Shown: one piece after another, positions 49,201 to 59,983 of the stretch | How positions within the stretch are numbered: the first letter of the stretch is position 1 | How the letters are laid out: each line of letters opens with the position of its first letter | Source: Litoditis marina | Lineage: Eukaryota > Nematoda > Chromadorea > Rhabditida > Rhabditidae | Direction of reading: 5' to 3' | Length of the DNA: 64,000 nt | Assembly: GCA_964036275.1 (NCBI GenBank) | Contig: OZ038439.1 | Span: 2,193,142-2,257,141 of the forward strand | Made by a program: the position numbers and the translations under genes | The notes under the pieces: generated by a model | Seen by the model: the letters and a program-made list of their open reading frames with translations, nothing else | Databases searched by the model: none | Told to the model about the DNA's origin: nothing

Positions 49201-52200
49201 TGTTTCTAGAAAAGAGGATTAATAGAGAGAAAAGAGAAATAGCTCGAACTGTGCTGGTCAAAGTTTATAGTTCCAGTTTGAGGTTAACAGATGTGAAACA
49301 CGTTCTGATATTTCACGTGCCAAATTTTAACGAATTTACACGTTTCACGTGACTTACCAATTAAAGTAAGTGTGTACCTGAATGCGAGCCTCATTGAGCT
49401 TGGTGATCCTGGCCAATTCTTCTCTCACGTAAATGTCCGGGTAGTGACTTTTCTGGAAGGCGTTGTCTAATTCTTGAAGTTGCTCCTGGGTGAAAGTCGT
49501 TCGATGACGCCTCCTGCAACTGTTTACATTGGTATTTCACTTAAACAATAATTATTTCTTTATATTAGCTCTAAAGTTGTATACCTAGATATAACAGTGT
49601 ATTACGTGGAACCCTTTTGTAGATCCAATGCGGTACTTTGGTATGTCACTTGAATCACAGTTATATTTTGTTTTCAGATAGTATCATCTCTGTTGCATGT
49701 TCTAGCTTTGAGTTATGCTTGTGTATTTTTATAGTGTAAAAGAATGCAATACTCTTATAAGCAACTATTGAATTCCGTGGAAAAATGGATGTTTAGTATT
49801 ACCTTGCCGGAGTGGAGGGTACACCGGAAAGACTGGACGAGAACACGTTTCCCAATGACTCGGATTTGATCTTCTTGAAGGCGCCCTCTGAAAACAATAC
49901 GTATGAAATACACGCTTATTGTTTTGTTCACGCGATGTTAACGTGTTTCCAGTTTCGCTTAAGTAAATTAGAAAAATAATATTAAGTTTGCAAAGTTACA
50001 CGTTTCACGTGAAAATTCTAACACGAGGTTAGAGTCTGATTCATTTTTAAAACGTATTCTCTCATTTTCCCCCAATTTTCTCATGTCCTCAACCGAAGAT
50101 GTGCGCAACAACTTGTAACAATCGCCGGACAGATGTGCCAATTGAAAACGGCTTAGAGGATGATTCTATGCCCTGTGAGTGGATGAAGAAGGGGGATTAG
50201 GCGCCAAAAGCCACCTAATGGTCGCCCAATTTCGGAAATATAGGAAAGTGGAGATGTTGAAATATGGGAAAGTCGTAATTGCTGTTATATACGTTTTGTT
50301 TGTATGCTGAATACAGTATACTAACTAACCACCTATTTCAGAAATATGAAAGTGGACAAGTATCTATGAAACTGGTGATATAGTTTACTTAACTGTACCT
50401 CTGCTGTTTGAAAAAAAAGAGTAAAGTTGGTTTGACTGACATAATCTTTCAAGAATGGAACCCGAAAAGTTTTGGAAGCTAGTCCTGCGACACTACATTT
50501 TGGACTCCCACAAACAAAAGAACACCGAACACTTTTGAAAAACAATCATTTTTCGTTAACTTCATTACTGTAAACTAACCTCAATCTCCAAACTAATTGA
50601 AAATTCCCAGAAATATTAGATTTAATTTATGTTTCGGGGAAGTTTTGCCTATGCTGCTCAACATACGTAGGTGTCATACGGTATTTTGCTTAATTGGAAT
50701 TGAAATTGGTTTCCACGCAGTGAATGACACAAAATATTCTCGGGTTACGGTAATGGAAAAACAATACGAGATTGCCCCTATTCGAAGTAGAAAAAGTTGT
50801 ACCAAAAGTTGGTAGTAGAATAGTGAAGGAATAATTCGTTTTGGTCTTCTCGGTAAAGCTCGTCAATGTTTGTCCGATCTCGATGTTTTTCTCTCAAGTG
50901 AAGTTCAGAGTTAAACCCATTGAAAAATTAGTATCCAGTCATCTAACGTTCTTAGTACTTGGGCTTCTAAATAGGATACTGCAGAATTCATCACTCAAAA
51001 TGCGTAGAACTTATTAAAGCACTAATATAATTTGATTTACCTTAGTTATACTCGTTGTCAACGGAAAGTCGGGAGGGTACTGTATATCTCACTTTCCGCT
51101 GTGTGCGCACACATGTCTTCGATTCCAAAGTTTGCCTGTTATGTGCTCTAATAGCGCAGTGGTTATCGCCCTGCTATAAAACTTTTGCTCGCAGATTCGA
51201 TTCCGGCGAGCGACAGAAATTTATATACTGGGCACTCACTATAGTTCACGTTCCACGTGACTACTATCTACTACCAGTTTGTAATGTAATTCAATGCTTA
51301 GTCGAGTGTAATGCCTAAATTGAATATAGTTAGCATACTATTATTCGATACACGGCTAATAACGATGTTAGGAACTAACCAGTTTATAGTGAGTTAAGCG
51401 ACAGACGCTGGGAGAAAGTGCGAACAACGACTGAGAAAAGAAAGGAGAAGAAAGAGGTAAACGAGAGATGAATAGAGTGAGTTACAGAAAGAAAACGTGA
51501 TTGTTATAGATGGAGAGGAACCCGAGAGAATAACCTCGGTTAAAATATGTTGTAGTTGAACTGGTACAAACACTCATCTCAGTCTCATCTCAGTTGGCAA
51601 ACTCATGTTTTTCCTGGTTGGATTCAGGTTACGGTATCACACCTGTCATTGCCCAATTATGTCAGTGACAACCCAGATGTAATATTCACAATACTAAGAA
51701 GTTGTGAACTTTCTTCCATCTCTCTTTCATTATGTTACTACTTCTAATTAAATTCAGTAAGTTTTGGTCATGTACCCCATAGTACATACATCCCTTACAA
51801 CACCACTAATTCAGCACTACATCAATAACGAACACTCTTTCCATCTATCTTTATTTCCAAGTTTCAGTTCATTTCATACCTGCGGAGGAGTTGTCTCCCA
51901 GCGGCCGCAGCGAAGCGCTGACCGTGTCCAGCGGAGCTCCATAATAGGCGGAAAAGTCGTGAAGCGCCGCGCCGAGATCCTTGCTTTTCTGCTCCTAAAA
52001 TGCCCCAAAAACATACGCAATCGAATTTCCATAATGAGTTTATGAGAAGAAATATGGGAGAAAAGTTAATTATTGGAGTGGAGCCGAGTCCAAATCGTAT
52101 TTGTCCGCAGCCATCATTGCTGTAACATGGTTTGCCGACGGCGCACAGAGGCCACCGAAGGGAAACCGTGCGCAGACGGCAGAAAACACGTACCTGACTG

Positions 52201-52232
52201 GAGACGGAGGTTACGTCGAGACCGTCGCTCAT
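46277..52232 (-). CDS. unc-42: Paired-like homeodomain transcription factor UNC-42
   Basis: Eight exons in transcript order: 52232-52194, 51994-51880, 49887-49803, 49513-49378, 47287-47231, 47006-46906, 46704-46621 and 46397-46277, giving 245 residues with consistent phases. The homeodomain spans about residues 80-140: [36 protein letters not shown], then [17 protein letters not shown]. It has Gln at position 50 and an intron between ARIQ and VWFQN, as in other paired-like genes. The N-terminus ([13 protein letters not shown]) and the C-terminal tail ([12 protein letters not shown]) lie outside it; no paired domain is present. A TAA directly after the exon 7 donor is skipped by splicing at GCGAA|gtaaga, supported by the in-phase last exon. 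In C. elegans UNC-42 specifies identities of command interneurons and other neurons. The gene has long introns of 1.9-2.1 kb. Confidence 0.93.
47580..47740. promoter_or_regulatory. GC-rich block in the large unc-42 intron
   Basis: A locally GC-rich stretch with GGATTGATTAGAAACGCGCC and CCCGGCTGCTCTGGGTTACG, unlike the AT-rich intron around it. No open frame is maintained. A conserved regulatory role is inferred from composition and homeodomain-like ATTA cores only. Confidence 0.3.
48219..48360. repeat. CACGTGA palindromic element, full copy
   Basis: CTAGAAGTCCATTGAATAGT then CACGTGA at the left and TCACGTGACTGTGCAATTAA then CTAACAG at the right, in the large unc-42 intron. It abuts a fragment of the SINE-like tail (GGCGACGACTATA). 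Confidence 0.8.
48820..49160. promoter_or_regulatory. GC-rich block with TAAT motifs upstream of the homeobox exon
   Basis: Contains CTAATCCTAGTGAAATTACC, GCTGGCTGCTAATTGGCGTG and GTAACCGGATTAGATTACTA within a GC-rich context, about 220 bases before the homeobox exon acceptor. TAATTG and GGATTA cores are homeodomain-type sites. No coding frame explains the composition. Enhancer or autoregulatory function is an inference. Confidence 0.35.
51047..51244 (+). repeat. tRNA-derived (SINE-like) repeat, copy 6
   Basis: Full-length copy in an unc-42 intron with the tRNA-like core on the + strand (TCTAATAGCGCAGTGGTTAT and GCAGATTCGATTCCGGCG). It ends TGGGCACTCACTATAG. Confidence 0.75.
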
Positions 52233-52239
52233 CTTAGAC

Positions 52240-52420
52240 ACACGCTAATGCCACACGGGGGCTACAGCCGGAGCCGGGGGGTTACTGTGGTCTCTGCGTC
52301 TCCGGGATTCGCGTGCTCTCTCGCCTGCCCCGCCCCTTTGTCCCGAACGGCGCAGCTTGATTGGCTGGCTGTGAGCCTGATTCGATTACCCGAGTCGATA
52401 AAACTATTTGTCGGGGCCTA
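52240..52420 (-). promoter_or_regulatory. unc-42: GC-rich region directly upstream of unc-42
   Basis: GC-rich sequence just 5' of the start codon, with CCTGCCCCGCCCCTTTGTCC and GATTGGCTGGCTGTGAGCC. A candidate trans-splice acceptor (GGCATTAG on the complement) lies 13 bases before the ATG. No other exon fits here. Promoter assignment rests on position and composition. Confidence 0.4.
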
Positions 52421-53944
52421 AAATGGACAGATATATGTACTAGGAGAGAGGGGGGGAGATACCAAATGGGGTTATGATAATAGGATGTTAGAAGATGAAA
52501 TTACCGCGAGCCACTAGTCTTTCTTCCCTCCTTCACACACACACTCCCGTGCACTGTATTGCACTGATTTTACCCAAATTGTGGGATTTCGATGTTTTTG
52601 GAAGATTGAAATTTCATTGTAGTCAATATCCAAAGGTTGCAAGGTATAGTCGTATAGTCTTTCCCATTCCTACTACAGTAGAAATGCAACATGTTCAAGT
52701 TCAATGCGTTTAGGTGATGTGATTGTTTTCGAGAATTACAAAGAATGCTAAAATATTTTCGACATCATATTCGTTTGCATTAGAAGGCAGTCATTGAAAA
52801 TATTGATTATGTACTGTAGGAATCTCAGCTGAATTGGTGTTGGTCTATGACTACGTTCCGAGCCTATTTTACTTTTTATGGCTGTCTAGGATTAGAAGAT
52901 TGTTCCCGTTGTCCAAGTTGTTCAGTACTCTGGTAGTGATACCTCGTTTCAATCATTCACACCTTTACAGTATTTGGTCCATTGTGCATAATATTAGACC
53001 TGGCCATTTGAAAAATCGTAAAAATGGCCTTCTTCTTCTGTCTTAGAAAAAGTACTATTTTCTAAATAGAAAAGTCTAACGCTTCAATGTACATTACGTT
53101 CCAGAACAGGGAAATAATGCTACTTTCACAATTGTTTTGAATGGTCGGGTCCTATTGGTTAAAATTGGTTAAAACGCGAAGAAGATCACGCATCGATTGG
53201 TTTTCTCATGCACCAATGTATAAATTAGCTACAGTAGGCAAGTTCTGGGAAAACATGAAACAACAGATGGGGCACTCAAACTTTCGTAGATAACTTATTT
53301 CGGCGTGAACTATCCGAAATCACAAATACTTCCAATACATCGTTCTCTTCTGTCTTACCTCTTGATTGTTTTGAACAGCCCTTTCCTGACAAGTATTCTT
53401 GAGATTTCGGCGAAAACGAGGTTATTTCTGTTTTTCAAAATGAATTTTTTCAAATAACTTCACGAGTTTTTCAGAAATCATATCTCTTCCAAACATTGTG
53501 TCACGGTACTTTCCGGCAATTTCATCTATCTATTTGTAGAGTCAGACACCATTCACATTATCTTTTGTGGATGGACTGTCAGTGGAGGGGGGGGGGGGGA
53601 GGAATATATCGACACAGGCGAAATCGAGTTATGACACAGAATCATATAGATTATCTATTATAGTTAATATAGCTATGATTTCATGTACATCATCTCATTT
53701 CTTTTGTCTCATATCTCGTTACGTCATCACTTCTCGGCGGTTCTCCTAAAAAACAATAATTGATTTTAACAAATTTCGATTTGTCGTGTATTTCTTCTGT
53801 GTCATATCCCGATTACGTCATCGTCTCAGCGGGATATCGAGCGGGCGGTGTCTATGGTCCCTCTCTTATTGGTATTCACAAGAGGTGAAGAGCATGTTGA
53901 GATGCATAATAACCACGGACCGAAAGCGATATATACACACTGAC

Positions 53945-54235
53945 ATCTGGGATGATTGGGGAGATGTTGGGGGTACGGTAACAATGGGTCAGACCTGGAG
54001 TCAGATGGGGGCAAATACATATTTTTAGGGAGTTTGGGATAAAGTAACAATGTAATAAGTAGATTTCATCCATTGATGTACAAAAATGATATAACTGGTT
54101 TGCTGATTCTATTGAATGTTTTCAAACCAAAACTCTGCGATGATTGGGAGATGTGGGGGTACGGTAATGATGGAGCAGACTTGGAGGCAGATGGGGACAA
54201 ATACACAGTTTCAAGGAATTTGGGACAGTAATAGG
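53945..54235. repeat. Direct duplication about 185 bp apart
   Basis: GATGATTGGGGAGATGTTGG then GGGTACGGTAACAATGG is echoed by GATGATTGGGAGATGTGGGG then GTACGGTAATGATGG. Each is followed by a CAGA(C/T)(C/G)TGGAG(T/G)CAGATGGGG-like segment and ACAAATACA. Confidence 0.6.
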
Positions 54236-54599
54236 AAGTTTGAGACGGATACCAAGAGTTTTAATGTGAACTGGGGTAAACAGTTTGCATTCGGGTATTC
54301 ACAACATTTATCTTTTTAGCGTTTGATAAGAAGGAGTAGCAGTCCAACATTTCTGCAAAATGAATATCTGATTCGCTCGTTCCAAAAGTGAGTTCAGACG
54401 GTGAATGTTGCTCTACCTTCCTGTTTTTGTAGTTTGAACCCATTGATTTCTGGTATAAGTTCAAAAAGTATGACGTGCATTGAGATCAGACGAGAACGAA
54501 AATTTGGCGAGTTATTATACCATTTAATCTTCGAAGTTCACAAAAGTTCAGTGGTGCTATTGCACTTTCTGAGTTGAGTTGCGAACACTCTTTTTCTGT

Positions 54600-54765
54600 G
54601 GATGACGTGGCTAATTAGTGCCAAATGAGTGCTTCATTTGTTATTTTCTCCCAATCACTGCTGCTCAATTAGCCGTGGCGCATCTCAATTGTCATTCGAG
54701 CATTGTTGACTCGCCTCATTTAGGCGCACAGCCGGAAACAAGGATACCGTAATCGAGTAGACGAA
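54600..54765. promoter_or_regulatory. Candidate distal element with paired TAATTAG sites
   Basis: GTGGCTAATTAGTGCCAAAT and, inverted 60 bases on, CTCAATTAGCCGTGGCGC; then CTCAATTGTCATTCGAGC. The block is richer in ordered motifs than its AT-rich surroundings and lies about 2.4 kb upstream of unc-42. Assignment is tentative. Confidence 0.3.
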
Positions 54766-55661
54766 GAGTGGACAAGAGCACTAAGTGGGCTCATCCGGAA
54801 ACCATCTTTATTGCAATGTCACTGAGCAACATTATGCACTTTCAACTCTGGTTTTGAGTTGTTAGAGAAATTTTGTTTTCACATCCTAAATCTTGCTAGT
54901 AAATTATCCTTTCTTTTCTTATTTTACTTAAATTTCCGCGAAAAGTCCTATGGATGAAACTCGTTTTGACAATTGAACCTTTCTGATCTCTTATTTTCTC
55001 AAACATTCCCTGTTAAGTTTTACTGTTTTTATGCGTGTTTTCTATACTTTTGTTGTTATCGACTTTTTCTAGCGCGCACGAGGTTCCCAAGTTGAATTGA
55101 ATGTAATTTCGTCTCTCTCGTTTCATCCAAATTCAATCAGGGTTTACCATCATAAAATGCACTCTAATACTCTCTTCTTCTGCTAAAACCCTCTTTTTGC
55201 TCTGTTCGGAAACTCCCTAATCCAGTTTATTTCCATTCGCATAGCACGTTTTTGTCCCATTAAAGGTATACGGAAACTTTCTTTGTATTTCGGTGTAAAA
55301 CACAACATAGTAAAATCGCGTGAAATGTTGTCTGTGTTCATATTTTATGTTACTTTTTCCAGGAAAAGCCACAGTTCACAATACTACAGTATCAAGATTT
55401 TTCTTCTGAAATATAGGGATTTGAACTTTGGTGATAAGTCTTCTTGGACTTTTATTGGACTCATCCCATTCTCTAACTGCCTCGCGTCTCCCATTTTCCC
55501 TCAATCTCTCTGTTCCAAAAAAACTGTTTCCGTTTGGTTCTCAGCTCATTAGCACCAATGTTTCTGGTTTGCACTTCGATTTTGCAACCAGAGAGCGTTA
55601 TCATTCTTGAACATTTATGTTTCTCTACTTGCTCGAGAACAATTTTCATAATTTGAACTAT

Positions 55662-55817
55662 GTTTGTAGCAGTTGCCATGTTCCGCTGTCGACAAACCTC
55701 GGCATATTGTACAATGTTGGGTTTCTTGTTTGAACCGAATCACGGGGTTGTGGTATAGTACATCTTTCCTACCTCGTGTTTCGGTTCAAACAAGAAACCG
55801 TGTTTGTAGCACTTGCC
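55662..55817. repeat. 20-bp inverted repeat framed by direct repeats
   Basis: GGTTTCTTGTTTGAACCGAA (55720-55739) and its exact complement (55780-55799) enclose a 40-base loop. GTTTGTAGCAGTTGCC (55662-55677) and GTTTGTAGCACTTGCC (55802-55817) frame the structure as direct repeats 140 bases apart. Confidence 0.75.
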
Positions 55818-56016
55818 GTCGTTCCAATACCGAACTTTTTTTACGTTCAATCCATCTATCCATTTTGATAGAAAAATCAAAGTCAGCCAAATCGAATTTT
55901 ATGATTTTCCTCCTCTTACCACTCCAGGGATTATTTTCACAATTTCACATGTTTATATCCTCAAACATAGTGGTTTCGGTATTTTTACCTGTGAAGGTTT
56001 TTCAGGTGATGTGAAA

Positions 56017-59000
56017 ATGGGTTCGACGGGTCCTCAATGGAGTCTATATCCACTACTCGCCATCATTGCGTTTGTAAGTGTCCCCTAAATTTCGAAACTA
56101 GAAAATTAAGAAACACAGCCACTCAACAGAAATCACATTTACCAGAACATCTACTGTTCTGACCGGAAAAAATTTCATAGTGCTGTACTGCTCAGTTCTT
56201 GAGCAACGTGTGTATATATGCCTACACAAATCTTTCAGTTTCTGTATTGAAAAGTGGTTCTTTGCTCAAGAACAGAAAAACAGCTGCTGATTTGCAATAA
56301 ACTGTGTGCGTCAAGGTTTGCGATAACCCAGATTGAAAAGCCTATATTTAAATAAACCTGAATGTTGAGCAAAAATGTTCAATATTTCAGCTTTATTGGG
56401 AAATGTATGAATTAGGTAAGTTCTGTTTTTCAGTGCGAGTTCTCATGTGGACTGATTCATCTCTCATTCTGTCTCCCTTTTTATTTTCTCCTTCTTCCTC
56501 TCATAAACGGGGTACTCGGACTACTGGCTGCGTTTCACGCTATTTTCCTGCGATACCCTAACAGGTAATTTTTCATTTTCATGCCAGAATGTACGTTGAA
56601 AAGCGCGTGAAACATGTGAAAGTGAAAATATGTTAATTTTGCTCTTATCACATGGAACAAGTTTTTTTATACAAAAAAGGTGGAAAAATTGGCTGAAACA
56701 TGTGGTTCCATGAACGACATGCGAATAACAACTGTTGAGTTTCTCGACAGTAAATATCTTTTCATATTGCAGATGTGACTTTTTTCTACAAATAACGTGT
56801 GCTGTTCTCTCATTTCTCTTTTTCTCTTCGTCTCTCTTGGAGACGTACTGTCTGGGAGATTTCGCAGGTGGGTGGACTCACTTGCTGAGTCCCATAAACT
56901 TGAAAACAAGCTAAAGCTCACAAAGCTACATCTACTTAACCAACATAACAGAAGACGTACATCAAACTCTAGAAAGAAAATGTTTCTGAAAGTAATTATG
57001 TAAACTACATGTACACTACACCTATCGATTGATATTTGGAAGATGCTCGATGGGTTGTGTGAGAAACGCTGTTAACTCAACTATGGTTGTCTTTAAAAAC
57101 AATTTCAAAATTCTAGAACACGACAAGTCACTTCGCGAAGGAGTCTGTTACGGGATGAGATATAGAACGAGCTCACTTGTGACGTCATGTAGCGAATTTC
57201 TGGGAACATTCCAACTGTCTATTCTGGCCAAGATAGATTGGGAACCAAAAGTACGAATTCGAGACACAAGCGAGAGTGAATAAAAGAAAGGAAGAAAGAG
57301 AGAGAGAGAGAGAAGTAGAGAGAGGGAGAAAGAGAAGAAACGGAAAAATGAATGTGATTGGTCTGTAGAGTTTTTCCAACTAATTTACGTGCGAGATCTA
57401 ACGTGCTACTACAAACAGTCATATTGCAAAAAAAATTTAAACTTTTTTTCCACTTTGAGAATAACTTTGTTTAATAGATCGATTCGCCTTATTTTGTTTC
57501 AACCAATAAAAAATATTTTCAGGATCGTGAATCGGTGCGTTTTTTCATCTCCTGTTCCCTGACAGTGCTCTCTGGTATTCATTTGTTCTGTACAACTTCG
57601 CTCACTTTCTACAGTGCAATTGAAACGAAGTCAGTTTTCATTTGTCTATATTTTTCGTATTTTCCACGCTGAAGTAGGTATCATTGTGTTTGTTTGATCT
57701 GCATCAGCTTAATAACTCTGAAATTACGTTCAGGTCAAAAGTCAGGGACTGTTAGGCTCTAACAAGGTAATTTTGGCTACGAAATTCGCGGGGCTGAAAG
57801 GAGCCTTTTAGTTTCGTGATTTTCACCGATGCACACGGATCAAGCTAAACACATTAAACCACAGTGTTTAAGCTTGCGTTCTCCTGAACGAACCCTGAAA
57901 GCTAATGGATTCGAAAGTTTGGTGGTCCTCCGTAGAGACTATCAGAGAGCTGAACGGTTACTTTTCCATTTTCACAAAATATGATTCGTACGAAAATTTC
58001 ACAAAACGAAAATAATATTTTCAGAATTCGATTATATTCCTATCACTACCAACTAGCTGTGGGAGTTCTCATATTCTTAACAGGAGTGTTTCATCTGCGG
58101 TAAGATTTCACTTTTACCAACTCTATTTTATTTCACCAATTGTGAAAATGAGGAGCAATCTTTACGTTTATTTGTTCTGAGCAACTGTTATTTTCAGATT
58201 CTGTTGCACATTCTTCTTCCTGGGCCTACCGCTGGTGATAGGAATATACTCCATTATTCAAGGTACCTTTCATAATAATTTTTGTTTTCAAGTTTCGAAA
58301 ATTGTTCGCGTTTGTAATGTACATTATGCGTGGTATTTTTCAAATATCCCACATACATGCACTTTATGGTTTTACTGATTGTTCTACTATGAATTAATTT
58401 TCACATCACTTATTTATTATTGTATAATATAAATGAAAGTATCTCAGGTTGGGTTTCGTGGCGAAGTCGTTGTCACGGCTCAGTGTGTCGTTCGATGAAC
58501 ATCATTGGAGCAGCCATGGCTCTAATCCTCCTCGCGGCTTCTATTTTTGGAGTCGTCTGCTGGGTTAATCGGTAGGTTTTCTAGTTTTGATTGATTGGTT
58601 GTTAGTTTGTCTCGGTTGGTTTTCTTCTGTTTTTTTGGTCTTTTCGGTTTGATTTTAGTTTTGGTGGTGGTGTTTGGTTGCTTTGTTTTTGTTTAGTTAG
58701 TTGTTTTGGCTGGTGGTGTTGGGTTGGTTTGTTTTGGTTGGTTGTTGGTTGGTTGGGTTGATTTGGTTGGTTGATTGGTTGGTTTACTGGGTCAATCAGT
58801 TGGTTTTTCAATATTCCCCGAACGTTTTTAACAAGTTTCGCTGAATTTTTCCTGATTTTCTTCTCCTTCACGAGACTCATATTCACGGTCTGTATCATTT
58901 TCACCCAACTAGGTTTTCTCAGAGTGAAATCGAAACGATTCCTCTGAAATTACTTGCTCATTCGCAACGACCTCTAAACGAGCTGCGTGCTTGTAATTCG

Positions 59001-59841
59001 ATCATTTTGCACTTTCGTAAACTCTCTTGTACACGTGACCAAGTTCCAAACCACAAGCAAACTCTGCTGTACATGAGATCGAACTACAACTTCCAGCAAC
59101 TCCACCCCGCACGCCATAACCCGCCACTGTCATTGGCGACCGGAAGCCGAGGAGTACTGTATTCGAGTAGTTCATTTCTCGCATCCATATATCGATTGGT
59201 TGGATGAGGAAACGGACAGGGAAATAGCCATTGTTCAGGTACAGTTCCGGACCTATTAAAGTCGGTTGGATACGGTATGCCTCAATTTGAGATGTGTAGA
59301 ACCACAAATATGTTTCGCGCCAAGAATACGTGAACAGGCAACGTCTTACACATCATTCAAAGTTATTACAGCATTTTTCACCTCGACAGTTGAACCGCAA
59401 AGCTTTATTTTTGATTTTTTTTCGCTTTACATTGTTGGCAAGTTGGTAAAGATACTATATACGGAGTAAATTGAATGGCCACGTAGAATTTTCATTCTAA
59501 TGAGGTATCGTGTACTATGTCATTGCACATTACTAAGTTCTGCTGTTGAACATATTTCACGTGACTTTATAATTGGCTTAAAGTAAAGCTTGTTTACAGT
59601 TTTCATCTCAATAATATGCACTGAAATACGGATTTTTCAACGAATGGCCGTTCTGTTTACGAAAAATTATCTTATCATATTTGAAACGACGTTTCGAGTT
59701 AGCGATTTTATTTTTCACTAAAACTGCCTACCTGTATTCCAGATAATAGTCTACGTGGTGCTATTTCTTCTGTCTCTGATGCAGTTCTGCTTCTCAATGA
59801 GATCCGCTTTTTCTACGAAAGATATTCAATTGTATTATTAA
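56017..59841 (+). CDS. Multi-pass membrane protein of unknown function
   Basis: Ten exons: 56017-56073, 56434-56564, 56773-56867, 57117-57250, 57523-57629, 58025-58099, 58198-58262, 58448-58571, 59097-59238 and 59743-59841, giving 342 residues in continuous phase. About eight hydrophobic segments can be read, including YPLLAIIAF, FYFLLLPLINGVLGLLAAF, ITCAVLSFLFFSSSLL, FFISCSLTVLSGIHLFCTTS, LAVGVLIFLTGVF, FFLGLPLVIGIYSII, AAMALILLAASIFGVVCWV and IIVYVVLFLLSLMQFCF. A Cys-containing loop before the last one (RHCHWRPEAEEYC) may be extracellular. The segments suggest two four-helix halves. The ATG follows a candidate trans-splice acceptor (GGTTTTTCAG ending 56005). An AATAAA overlaps the stop region. 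I do not recognise a named family. Exon 9 was chosen over a longer open frame because its phase joins the final membrane segment. Confidence 0.82.
57285..57345. repeat. GA microsatellite
   Basis: GAGAGA and GAAAG units in an intron of the membrane-protein gene. Confidence 0.75.
58585..58805. repeat. GGTT-rich simple repeat
   Basis: An irregular run of GGTT and GTTTGG units in intron 8 of the membrane-protein gene. It explains the Asn/Gln/Pro-rich open frame on the complement. Confidence 0.75.
59451..59584. repeat. CACGTGA palindromic element, diverged copy
   Basis: GGAGTAAATTGAATGGCCAC at the left and TTTCACGTGACTTTATAATT at the right, with the same interior (TCTAATGAGGTATCGTG). It lies in the last intron of the membrane-protein gene. 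Confidence 0.7.
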
Positions 59842-59983
59842 TAAATTATTAATTGTTTTGTGAAAAGAGAAAGATTCTTGTTCAGTGTCGTGTAAATTCA
59901 AGTAAGAGAATATTCATTCGAAAACTGGCAAGAAATAAACCATTCGTAGAACAACTTATCAATTTTTCGTTGCAGTCACTTGA

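Larger units (their letters stand above)
52421..56000. other. Intergenic region between unc-42 and the membrane-protein gene
   Basis: No gene was found. It holds a G13 run (53587-53599), a direct duplication (about 53945-54040 and 54130-54235), a block with homeodomain-like sites (54600-54765) and a hairpin-forming inverted repeat (55720-55799). Other open frames lack splice support or recognisable content. Confidence 0.5.

Noticed and set aside
58913..59208. Longer open exon ending at a TGA near 59207 as the last exon of the membrane-protein gene
   Set aside because: It is open and in phase, but an exon starting at 59097 also fits the phase, uses a better acceptor (CTTCCAG), and joins in frame to a final exon with a clear membrane segment.
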